Of a DNA stretch of 64,000 bases, positions 54,606 through 64,000 are shown piece by piece. Location: positions 1 through 64,000 of the forward strand of contig MU405256.1 in the NCBI GenBank assembly GCA_022836615.1, read 5' to 3'. The notes beneath the pieces were generated by a model. The model was not told the origin of the DNA and ran no database searches. It worked only from the letters and a program-made list of their open reading frames with translations. Each line of letters begins with the position of its first letter. The stretch's first letter is position 1. The position numbers were made by a program, and so were the translations under genes. The DNA is from Annulohypoxylon bovei var. microspora (taxonomy: Eukaryota > Ascomycota > Sordariomycetes > Xylariales > Hypoxylaceae).

Positions 54606-54922
54606 GGTCGTGAGCAACTCAAGGCAAAGCACGATAGACAGTTCCTAGTGATAGGGAACGGAGCTCTGGAGAAGGGAAACTTAAAATGGAAAGATAATCC
54701 GTATGAAGTGCCTACAGGATACGGAAGGCGAGTAAAGGGGACTTTCACGCCTGACCAACCACGATTTTGCCAATAATCTAACCATGCAGTTGGCTCTATG
54801 CCGTGTAACTTCGTTGGGAGTTTGCTTCGTACCAACATGATATAAAATCCTAAAGCTATTAGGTACTGGAGACCGCAGGGAGATATTTCCTCTCTCTGTT
54901 CTAACATACCGGGTCTAGAACT
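54606..54922. other. Spacer between O-methyltransferase and MFS gene
   Basis: About 320 bp between two genes on the minus strand. It must hold the O-methyltransferase promoter and the MFS 3' end. No gene was seen. Confidence 0.55.
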
Positions 54923-57386
54923 TCATCGGCCGCCTAATTTTCTATTCCTCATTAACAGGGCAGCGATTGTTGCCAACACAGCACATAACAAGGACACGCC
55001 TAACTTGAGTCAGCAGTTGAATACCCTGAAGCAATGCTTGCTGATGTCATTCTTACCGTGACTGAACTCAAGTCCACGCACATACGCCTGTGCGACCGCT
55101 TGGGCGATCTGCTTCGGTGCCTCGTCGAGATAGTCAACTCGTGCAGCGGCTTCCTTGATGATCTTTCCTATCGTCAGCATCAGAAGCATCACAATCGATG
55201 AATTCGACGGGGTGTCTAGATTAATTACCTGTTCAGCTTCAATCCCTTCTATGCCGAGGCCGCGTAATCTCGACGCCAAGTTCACAGGCATTATCCCCTG
55301 CAGCACGGCGTTGCAGGAAGCCATACCGAGCATTGACCCAATCGGTATAGACAGATACAAACCCGATGCTGCTACTGCTCTATCCATGGGGTTTATTGCC
55401 GCCTGGAGAGCAACAAAGACCGCATTCAGAGACATGCCAGTACCGAAACCACTACATATCTACCGTAAGTAAACGATCACGTATACGTACCCCTGGACCA
55501 CACTTACCCGGGGAAAATATATAAGGATTCGACCCAATTAGTTTCACCCCTCCATCTAAGTATTATCAACCCATAACAAATGAAGGATGCGATCCCCGCA
55601 AACACGAGTGGCACTTTGAAGTAACCGGTTCTTCATATGTTCGCATCACGTCAGTATTATCCGTGAACAGTGGGTGGGCCTAGGTTGGTCCCAAAAAGAA
55701 CTACTGACCTTCGGATCCAAAACCCAGTTAAAAGACCGCCAATGGTATTCCCAATGACAGCTGGTATGAGATGAGCTCCAGCGACGGTGCTGGATGACCT
55801 TTGGGTAACTTGGAAGTAAAGCGGGACGGAGAACATCATCTAAGGTACATGTGAGCAACTTGAGTCCGAGGATTGTGTTCGGATTCAGGGGGCATACTCC
55901 AACTTGGGCGGCCGTCTGGCAAACCATAATAAGGTAACTAAAGACTACATCTCTGTTTCTTAGCAGCCTCAGTGGAAGTATTGGCTCCTTCGCCCAGCGC
56001 ATCTCCGTTATGATAAATAGCGTTAACAAGACAGCTCCTGCTGCAAGAAGCGACGGAACGATAGGGCTCGTCCATGGCACCTTTTGCCCCGCAATCCTCA
56101 GTGGTAGGAGGATAGCTAGAAGTCCGCTACCAAGAAATATGGCACCTAGGAAGTCAATCCTAGCTAATCGACCCTTGGTGGTTTCGGCATCGATTTGACC
56201 TTGTCTTGTCGTTAGGTTAGGAAGCACCATCGCACAAAGGATCATAGCGAGTATGAATAGTGGTGCCTGCCCGAAAAACGACCTTATTATCGTCATAATC
56301 GGTTAGCGGTGCATTCCCATCGTAGGATATCATAAACATACCATCTCCATCCTATCGTGTCAGCAAGAAAGCCTCCCACAGGCCCGCCTAAGCTTCGCCC
56401 GACAGTAGCGACAACGTTGAGATAACTCTGCCATGAAGCTACGTCTCTCAAAGGGGCAAGATCTAAGATTATAAGTCTCTGCATTACCTAAGTAGCACCC
56501 GACTTCGAAAAGTTCCAACGGACTCACCAGTAATGATCACTGCCGCCAAGGACATTAATCCAGCACCCCCAGAACCCGATATTACGCGGCCGACTATAAC
56601 TTGCCACATCGACTGGCCAACACCACTATATGGAATCATTTGATAAGGTCTAAACTCATACTTCGGGGGTTCATGTTGATAATCTTACATTAAAGCACTA
56701 GGAGAAGTCAGCTGGTCGGGCTCAGTCTTCCGAGAAGTCTCAATGAATCTACTTACGATCCGATAGCGAAAAGTGCATAGGCAACCAGTAAGACAGACTT
56801 GCGGCCATATATGTCGCTCAGCTTCCCATACTACGATCCTGGTGTCAGGCATTCGCTCCTCTCAGTAGTGTTGGGAGAGGTTATTTACCAACGATTGGGT
56901 TGCAGCTCCTGCGAGGAGGAAGCTAATGAATAGCCAACTAGAGTTCTCTAGATCGTTGAATTCTGATGCTATGATGGGATGCGTCGCGATTACCAGCGAA
57001 CCGTCTGCGCTCGAAGCAAACACCCCTGAAGGATATGTTAGCGGATTGGGTACCTACCTACCTACCCAGGTAGGTTGGGGTCTACCCCTACACCTTCTTA
57101 ACTTACCAACAAGTAAAGCAATCACAACTTTAGCAATGAAGCCATTGCTATAGGATTGTTGCGCTGATCCATCTGAAGTGGTTCTCGGTTCACGCTGTTC
57201 CTCTTCGTCGGATTTTGTAAGAGTTCCATAAGTCTTTACTAGAGAAGGATTGTCGATAAAGCTACTGCTACTACTATTAGAGGATTGACTGGAAGTCTCG
57301 TCACCTGAATCAGTGCTAAATGTACCTGGCTGCAAGAGACCAGTCGTCTCATTGGTAGCCAATCTAGAGTCGGGACGAGCGGTCAT
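54923..57386 (-). CDS. Major facilitator superfamily exporter, 14-TM drug/H+ antiporter type
   Basis: Ten exons: 57386-57107, 57025-56889, 56830-56757, 56625-56528, 56462-56342, 56282-55898, 55839-55709, 55630-55508, 55451-55057 and 54999-54923. They give 606 aa with all junctions in frame. The N-terminal tail is cytosolic and Ser/Glu-rich. Helices carry the MFS motif A (YGKLSDIYGRKSVL), the antiporter motif C-like GGPVGGFLADTIGWRW, and IPIGSMLGMA. The last exon adds the final helix (SLLCAVLATIAALL) and a basic end. Relatives include vacuolar basic amino acid transporters and toxin or drug efflux pumps; the cargo is not readable. It lies between an O-methyltransferase and a P450 of the same orientation. 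Ten exons is unusually many for this window. Confidence 0.9.
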
Positions 57387-58141
57387 ATTGATACTCGGGT
57401 GATAGGACAATAAGCGGTAGACAGCTACACCGCGGATGATCCAAGCTAGGAGGACACGACCACGACCTTTTCAATTCGCCCTCATTAATTCAATTACCTA
57501 GGTGGCATAATTCAATGACGCAGATAGGAAAATAGTGGCGTCGCGCACCATTTCTACCTAAACACCGTCTAATGTGCGACGGTATTGGACTGCTCAGCTG
57601 AAGATTGCTAGCACGTCATGGCCCTGGCATAGCACACCATATTCAACCCATGCATGTAATCAATTCGGCATGATTCGTCCAACGTCGGATAGGGTACGCT
57701 GCAATAAATATTCCTTCACGATTGATTGGCTGAAGAGCGTCTTGTTAACTACTATATCGCGATTAGTCTTGTCGTTACTTTATCCGATTATGCCAAACGT
57801 CGCTATTTAGGTTAAACACGACTGATACCCCCTAAATCACGCAACACGCTTGGCTTACCTTAGAGGCAATTACTAATACGTTATAGCCACTAACAATGGT
57901 TTTAGTGATGATAAAAAGAAAAAGAAGTTTCTTAGCCTGCATAGTGAGCCAGATTAGGTACCTAATAATATGCAGTCAAACGAGACATGAGTTCTGTGGA
58001 AGTACCTAGTGTCAATGATCCCTTCTCTATTAAACAACAAAAATTAATCCTCTAGATGGTCTTTAGCCAAGATGAAACGAAATGAAATATTGAAAAAAAA
58101 ACTCCGACTCGAGACGCTAAATTCAAATACCGTGTCGTCGC
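57387..58141. other. Spacer between MFS and P450 genes
   Basis: About 755 bp. It holds the MFS promoter and the P450 3' end. A 78-codon plus-strand frame was rejected for lack of any domain. Confidence 0.55.
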
Positions 58142-59931
58142 TCACACCCTCAGTTGATCTCTAGTATCCGCATATCCCAACAAAATTTGGGCAGTTCTCT
58201 CGGCACTTCGCGGTTGGAAGTCGCACGGAAAGGGCAGCGGCTCCAAGATCACATGAGCATTGGTGGCTTCGCTATCAAACTCGACGACTTCCCCGGTCTT
58301 CGGACACGTCTTCCTAACCAAGTTAAACGCCCACAGCACCCCCGCCCCCGAGACGAACATCTCGTCGTCTACGATGTGTTGGCCGAGACATACGCGACGG
58401 CCCCACCCGAACGTGTGCATCCCCACCCCCTCGCGGAAGTTGGGGTATCGCGAGAGCGGCTCCTGGTAAGTCGGCCACCCTTTCTCCAGATAGCGCTCGG
58501 GGTGGAAATTCTCCGGGTCGGGGTACCGCTCCGGGATGCGGTTCATGCTCCTTAAGCCGAGTTAGACTGTGTAATCGAGCAGTTCTATCGTCAGTATCTG
58601 AGCTAAAGTAAATCTGACTTACCACTCGCACGCTAATATCACAGTCCCCTTAGCGATCCGTTCGCCCCGGAACTCGTCGTCTTGCTCGGCTTGGTGGGGC
58701 ACTCCTATTTGGGATGTAAGTAAGCCACGTGCGAAATGTTCTATCTACTTAGAGTCTGTGGCTTGCCTACCTAGAGGGACACCGGATCGCCATCGGGTCG
58801 TCTCTTTAAGACATGCCCGAACCGTAGGCAAATCCGCCATATTGTCTGTTGACGGCATACGGTCACCGCATACCCTATCGATTTCTTCTTGCGCCTTCTT
58901 CTGCCATTCTGGATGTAGCAGCATTGCCATCAAGAAGAATTGCAGCGGGCCACTGATAGTCACGACACCGACTAGATTCTGAAACCCTAGCATGCAGCTT
59001 GCGAATTCTTCTTCCTGGTGACTTTGCTCTAGGCCAGGGTTACCTTGTTTCTGGAGCCCTGTGAAATATCGGTTTGACCATGCGTTCTTGGACAAGTCAC
59101 CTCGAAGAAACCTCTGTTTCGCGATCTGAAATGAACTGAGCCACCATGCTCTTTGCTGGTCTTCGCGTGCTCTCTCAAACTTCTTCCACGGGTTCAACGC
59201 CCAAGGAATAGCCCAAAGAGGTGTCATAGTGTTGACAATCGGCCCCGACACAGACATCTGTGTTAGGGTGCGGTCAGCGCTGTCGGCGTTTTCCTTGCCC
59301 TGAGAAGAGTCATCCCAAGCTAACCGACTCATGATGCGACCACAGTGTTCTCGGGTGTTGGCATGGAATTTTGATGGGTCTAGGAGGAGCATGATTAGAT
59401 ATCGTTTGACCTCATCCTCAATGACACCAAAGAAATGGTGTCGGTGGAAATCTGCCATTGCGGCATGAATCCATTTCCGTTGGCGCGTCCATATGTCTTT
59501 AGAAGAGTTAGCAACTGAAGAGACTTATCAACATCAGAGGCTTCTATACCATGTCGATCCATCAACGCGACATAGCCGGGCCCGGTCTTATGGTCAAAGA
59601 GAGCTCTTATCTGAGGACGCCCGGAGTAGATGTGACCTCTTTTGACTAGTAGCTCTTCGGCAATATTCTGGTCTGAGATTATAATGAATTGTTCACCCAG
59701 CATACTGGTCCGGTATATAGGCCCATAAATGTCGGCCCATTCTTTGAACTTCTTCCACATGCAGAATCTATCCAAGTCATGAACCCTCCCGACGACAGGA
59801 AACTGTCGAGGTCCGGGGATTCCCTCGGCTTGCTTGTCGTCATTACTTCTCCACGAGAGTATCTGACGCAAGACGGAAAATAAGACGCTAGGCACAGCCA
59901 AGTAGATGATAACAATTCGAATACCCTCCAT
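58142..59931 (-). CDS. Cytochrome P450 monooxygenase
   Basis: Four exons: 59931-59550, 59496-58771, 58704-58623 and 58550-58142; 532 aa. An N-terminal membrane anchor (IRIVIIYLAVPSVLFSVL) and a hinge (GIPGPRQFPVVG) come first. The helix C region reads IWTRQRKWIHAAM. The oxygen-binding I helix is poorly matched (QNLVGVVTISGPLQFF lacks the usual AGxDT). The ExxR is in KETTRWR, the PERF-like motif in FHPERYL, and the haem loop is FGWGRRVCLG with Cys451. It matches class E group I fungal P450s of the CYP64/CYP65-like kind in overall shape. It anchors in the ER and uses P450 reductase. The substrate is unknown. The unusual I helix may mean atypical chemistry. Confidence 0.92.
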
Positions 59932-62106
59932 CTTAAACAAGCTGTAATCCGAGGGTAAATTCCAGACTAATCTACAAAGTTAAATCCTAGAAGATATTGG
60001 TACAGTTCTAGTACTTATACGTAGCATTAGTTCCGTTATGATACACGTTCAGCACGGCAGGATTATAACCTTATATCAGCCCCTTCCCTTAGGCGAGGAC
60101 AAGACAGTACCTCACGACAAACTGGCATCGATGTTTGACATATTCCATCGGATAATGTAACCAGCCACAGCCTTCGGAGTTTCGCATGCTTACCACCAAT
60201 TCCGCATTCAAAGCTGTCTGGTTCTTTGGTAGATATTAGGGCCGAAGCTGAAATAAGAAGTGCAAAAAGAGGATCTAGACCTTACTCATAGTTGGCTGTC
60301 ACGGCAGAAGATGTCAATCCGCAGTCCGTATATCCACATGAACACATCTTACTCCCCAAGGATGGTCCCCAAGGATAGACATTTTTCGTTCCTCTTAGGT
60401 TACATTCTCACAAGCTTCGTTTGCGTGTAAACCGTACAAGAATATCCTTAATCGTCAATATTTATTCGAGCTAAGGAGGCCTTTTATGTGAATCGATATT
60501 TAATAGCCTCCTGTCTGTTTATATTTATCTTGCGCCTGGTAAATAAGTGTCTGGGAGGCGAAAGAACGATAACATGTTGCTAAATCAGCCCCCTTTTCTG
60601 ATAGGAACTTTGTATTTACAAGACGGGTGTTACAGCTTCTGCAGCTTTCAGAAAGCTATATTGGATATTTTCTGCCATAGATCAACATCCAGGATGGATT
60701 GGATACGAGGAGTTTGATGTCGGATAATTTATGCATTGGGGATGTCCGCCAATTCCTTGTGTACCTACCTACTTACATATGTCACCCGACAGGTAGACAT
60801 CTAACTTGTTATTTATGTAATTTTCTCGAAGTTGTACGCCCTTAGAATATGTCAAGATAACTCCGTCCGCACGTTTTACTCGTATATACGAAATCAAAAT
60901 TTAAGTGCTTGCAGCCTTTTGTGTCCACCCTTTTCCGAAGCGCTAGGAATTTGATTATTATCTAGATAGCTTATATGAATTCCGATGTGATACATTTCAT
61001 GTTTGCATATGCCGTGCAGGAAGCCTGCTTCTTTTTTTTCTTTTGAAGATGTCGGTGAGTCCTTCGAGTCGCTCGCATAAGAAGTTCATCTGAAGCCTGA
61101 GGGGGTTTCCCCATTAAAGGCTCGGAGTTCCATCAAGAATAACAGCTCGTTCAGATAGATTTAACCTCTAGGGATAGAATTTTCAGGGATTCTTAGAGGC
61201 TTCATGCAAATCGATATTAAAGGTCGTTCGAACATCAAGTTATACAACACTTGTAACTTCTTTTTAGGCCGTTCATGTGAGTGTCAGTTGTTGCCTATGA
61301 AGAATTTGTTAGGACTAAAGGCGCTTGCCAAGGTCTTAGATATCCCATATGCAGGATTCCAATATTCCAGCAGTTTAAGCATCACGGCAGTGGTTAATCG
61401 TAAAAGTTCTGCAGCGCAAACTAATACTAAGGGGTAAGTACCTAGATAGGTACACTAGGATAGCCGCATTGCTTAGTACGCAGCGTTATATCAATTATTA
61501 CCTCATGATGACAGGACGGTGGCTTTCATAGGGTGGACGTACTTTAGCACAATTGGAAGTTTTTAGCCCTTTTCTTATTTTGAATATAGGTAGCTAGGTA
61601 CTGACTGACATATCTTTGCAAATGAGATATGGTTGTGCTCGTTTGTTAATATTAACTAACCTCCTCCCCCTTTTATTACGTGATCATATGGGCTTTTACA
61701 AGCTAACCCTAACCCTAACCCATACCCATGGTATACTGCTTAGGTACCTAGGTTAAGTGTTAATGAACAACGATTAACCATCAATGCTTAATATGCCCAT
61801 TCGGGCACCTGGGAAATATTTTACAGTATTGATTGTTTTCTATGGAACGTTTGCTTTTTATTAAAATGAAAAGCGATCCAAAACAAAAGTAGGTAGTGTT
61901 GATGTTGCTCCATCATTTTGTCTCCGAATAGATGAAACACTACGAACAAAGGCTTTGGAGCACTTTAACAATGGAACTGTGAAAGAACAGAAAACACATC
62001 TTTCTAGTAACTACTACTATATCACTAGATTCATTTTCCATCCCACAATACTTGCTATAAATCGTTATCAGTTGGTAAGTTACTAAGTCCTCCAATCATA
62101 AACAAG
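59932..62106. other. Intergenic region
   Basis: About 2.2 kb. It holds the P450 promoter at the left. A 77-codon plus-strand frame near 61.2 kb has no recognisable domain. It includes the telomere-type tract at 61703 and TAGG/CCTA runs. Confidence 0.5.
61703..61721. repeat. Interstitial telomere-type repeat
   Basis: CTAA, then two CCCTAA units, then CCC on the + strand, in the same orientation as the tract at 4516. It ends about 385 bp before the ATG of the ankyrin-like gene. Confidence 0.85.
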
Positions 62107-63792
62107 ATGACTGAACCTGTTTTCGACTTGAACGATAGCCTGTTCGATCAGGACCCCGCCTTGGTAATTCGAAGTGTCGTAGCATTCCCAAATCGCTATT
62201 TTACGCCCGAATTCGATATAGCCCTGCGTGATGGTATGAGGCAGGCAGCACAACGACAAAACCCTTCGTTAGTCGACAGTCCGTATCCCGCTCCCCTATT
62301 AAACGCGGCCATCGAGTCAGAGGACACGGAAGAATGGCTTCTCCGCAGATTCATGGATGGGTTAACTGCGGCGTCAGTTTGCGCAGTCAACGCTATTTAC
62401 CCGGCTCTGCAGTCGCTAGAGCCTCCGCTTCATACTGCAGTTAGATTAGGTCGACCGGATGCCGTGCGGGCGCTCTTGCTGTATCCAACCATCCATCCGA
62501 CGACGAAATATTGTCTAGAGAATTCTAACATCCGAGGTGACTGCGAATTCGCAGGATTTGCTCATCCATTCCCGTGCATCCCAGATTCGTTCGGAACTCC
62601 ATGTCTAACCGCATGCGAGTATGCTATAGACTGTTTCTCCCGCGCGCCGGCGGGATCAATGCTGCAGCGGAACATAGAAATTTGCGGCTTGGTATTTGTT
62701 GCTGCTGGGTCTTTTCCAGGACCGCTTACTGAAGACTCTGTTGTAGTCCCCAGCTTTTCTCAAGCAATACGCGTGGGCATGAACAGGTACGCGGAGGCCG
62801 TGCTAGAACGAATCCTTGACTGGCCCACATCTTCCCAAATACAACAGTTAAAAAATCGTGGGATGGAAAGGATTCTCAATCAATCTGTCGTAGTAGCGGA
62901 ATCTAGCCATCTCGTCAGCGAAATCATGGATATGTCGATAGATTATGACATCTTTCCAATGCCCCCTATTCAGGACCTTGTAGGTGAAAATCCCATCGCG
63001 ATAGCTCTGCGGCATAGGCACCCGCTCAATGCACTCGAAATCCTAGGGATGCTTAAAGCTTTAGAGGCTCTTGTATATGAGCCAAACGATTACATTACGA
63101 TATTAATGCGAAATGCTGATATGATTACTCACGCGTCGACCACTGATGACAATTTTGAATTTTTTCGGGCCTATGTACTGTTCCTCGATGACTTACCCTT
63201 TTCAATACCGGATGATGATGATGAAGACCAATTCTATAACGATCTGAGCGAATTTCTACACCAGTGCGCATACGGAGCATTTTATGCAGGTAAATCGGCA
63301 ATTCGCAATGCCACATTTCTCATCCGGGAACAAGGATGTAACACAGCGACCTCGCTGCTGGTGGCCATTGAATGCGGCAATGTTGGAGCTTTCGACGCCA
63401 TCATCTCTGTTTGGTTAGAACATGGAGAATCTCTCGACCAGGCTCGACCTGCTGTGCCCGCATCACAAAATACGAAAGGGGCTGAAGAGGGATGGACGAT
63501 TCTGGGTGTTGTGATCGAAGCTCGACTGTTGTCTGCCATAGAGGTATTATTAAATAAGGGGGCTGATCCCCAAGTGGTCGACACTGCAGACTGGCTCTAT
63601 TTCATGGATGAGATTGAAGGTGCCTGGGATACGCTTAGTAAAAGAGAATTCGTCGAAAAATACCTCCGTTACGGGTTCTTCGAAGGGGGCGGTCTTATAG
63701 GAAGTGAAGAAGAGTTGAATAACAATCAGCTTATAGATCACCACGTTGGATTGATGATCCATGTCGCTCGGTTTGAAGGTGACGGCTATTAA
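62107..63792 (+). CDS. Orphan protein with ankyrin-like repeats
   Basis: Intronless, 561 aa, with ATG at 62107. The frame ends at TAA 63792. No catalytic domain is recognisable. Ankyrin-like helix pairs are visible: PLHTAVRLGRPDAVRALLLYP near residue 110, NPIAIALRHRHPLNALEIL near 300, and ILGVVIEARLLSAIEVLLNKGADP near 470. Acidic patches lie around DDDDEDQ near residue 375. Divergent ankyrin proteins of this kind are large, fast-evolving families in filamentous ascomycetes. No signal peptide or membrane helix is present. A role in protein-protein binding is the most that can be said. Confidence 0.7.
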   Translation: MTEPVFDLNDSLFDQDPALVIRSVVAFPNRYFTPEFDIALRDGMRQAAQRQNPSLVDSPYPAPLLNAAIESEDTEEWLLRRFMDGLTAASVCAVNAIYPALQSLEPPLHTAVRLGRPDAVRALLLYPTIHPTTKYCLENSNIRGDCEFAGFAHPFPCIPDSFGTPCLTACEYAIDCFSRAPAGSMLQRNIEICGLVFVAAGSFPGPLTEDSVVVPSFSQAIRVGMNRYAEAVLERILDWPTSSQIQQLKNRGMERILNQSVVVAESSHLVSEIMDMSIDYDIFPMPPIQDLVGENPIAIALRHRHPLNALEILGMLKALEALVYEPNDYITILMRNADMITHASTTDDNFEFFRAYVLFLDDLPFSIPDDDDEDQFYNDLSEFLHQCAYGAFYAGKSAIRNATFLIREQGCNTATSLLVAIECGNVGAFDAIISVWLEHGESLDQARPAVPASQNTKGAEEGWTILGVVIEARLLSAIEVLLNKGADPQVVDTADWLYFMDEIEGAWDTLSKREFVEKYLRYGFFEGGGLIGSEEELNNNQLIDHHVGLMIHVARFEGDGY

Positions 63793-64000
63793 TTATTAAC
63801 ATATATCGAGATTACATTTATACTTACTTAGGTAGGTACTTAATAAATAACAAGAGTTGCCAGAGAAAGACGTGGGTAAAGATGCATGTTAGACCTTTGG
63901 TTATGAGATCAAATTTATAATTATATGTCAGTCTTTAACCCACAATTTGCGTCATGATATTATAAGAAAAATGCTTTTCCTTAGCAAATTCCTATTGAAT
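63793..64000. other. 3' flank to window end
   Basis: AT-rich DNA with TTACTTAGGTAGGTACTTA. No gene was seen. Confidence 0.6.

Overview
The window looks like nuclear DNA of a filamentous ascomycete (Pezizomycotina, probably a Sordariomycete; order not determinable by eye). The genes have short introns (about 50-90 bp) with GTRNGN donors, CTAAC-type branch points and YAG acceptors. The intergenic DNA is AT-rich and full of short TAGG/CCTA runs. The families present (UstYa, HAK potassium transporter, mycosporine enzymes) are typical of these fungi. I rebuilt exon structures by hand. Reading frame closes across every junction listed, except in the kinase-like gene at 33374-35821.

Layout. 0.4-2.0 kb: class A FAD monooxygenase (-). 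4.9-5.8 kb: F-box/zinc-knuckle protein. 6.1-8.8 kb: a small secreted, Kex2-type repeat precursor (-) divergent from a UstYa/DUF3328 protein (+), which together resemble a minimal dikaritin-type RiPP locus. 9.1-14.8 kb: MSH4 (-) and the 60S assembly factor Rsa4/Notchless (+) share a promoter that holds a GATA cluster. 18.5-21.7 kb: regulatory trehalose synthase subunit. 25.5-26.8 kb: branched-chain aminotransferase. 28.4-31.1 kb: HAK/KUP K+ transporter. 31.4-32.2 kb: J-domain protein. 33.4-35.8 kb: kinase-like protein with an acidic minisatellite tail.

36.4-46.3 kb is the clearest biosynthetic locus. It holds a COMT-like O-methyltransferase (-), a sedoheptulose-7-phosphate cyclase of the desmethyl-4-deoxygadusol synthase type (+), a membrane-anchored ATP-grasp ligase (+) and an NRPS-like adenylation-thiolation-reductase protein (+). 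The first three match the core mycosporine pathway (cyclase, methylation, amino-acid condensation). The reductase-terminated NRPS-like enzyme, in place of the A-T-TE enzyme of cyanobacteria, suggests reductive formation of a mycosporine amino alcohol (glutaminol or serinol type). That last step is inference.

49.7-51.0 kb: 2OG-Fe(II) oxygenase-like protein. 51.4-52.5 kb: coiled-coil protein ending in PPPY. 53.3-59.9 kb: three co-oriented genes (O-methyltransferase, MFS transporter, P450) that may be a small tailoring set without a backbone enzyme in view. 62.1-63.8 kb: orphan ankyrin-like protein. Two short interstitial telomeric repeats (CCCTAA) lie about 400 bp upstream of the two orphan-type genes near the ends of the window. 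No rRNA, convincing tRNA, CRISPR or intact transposon was seen.
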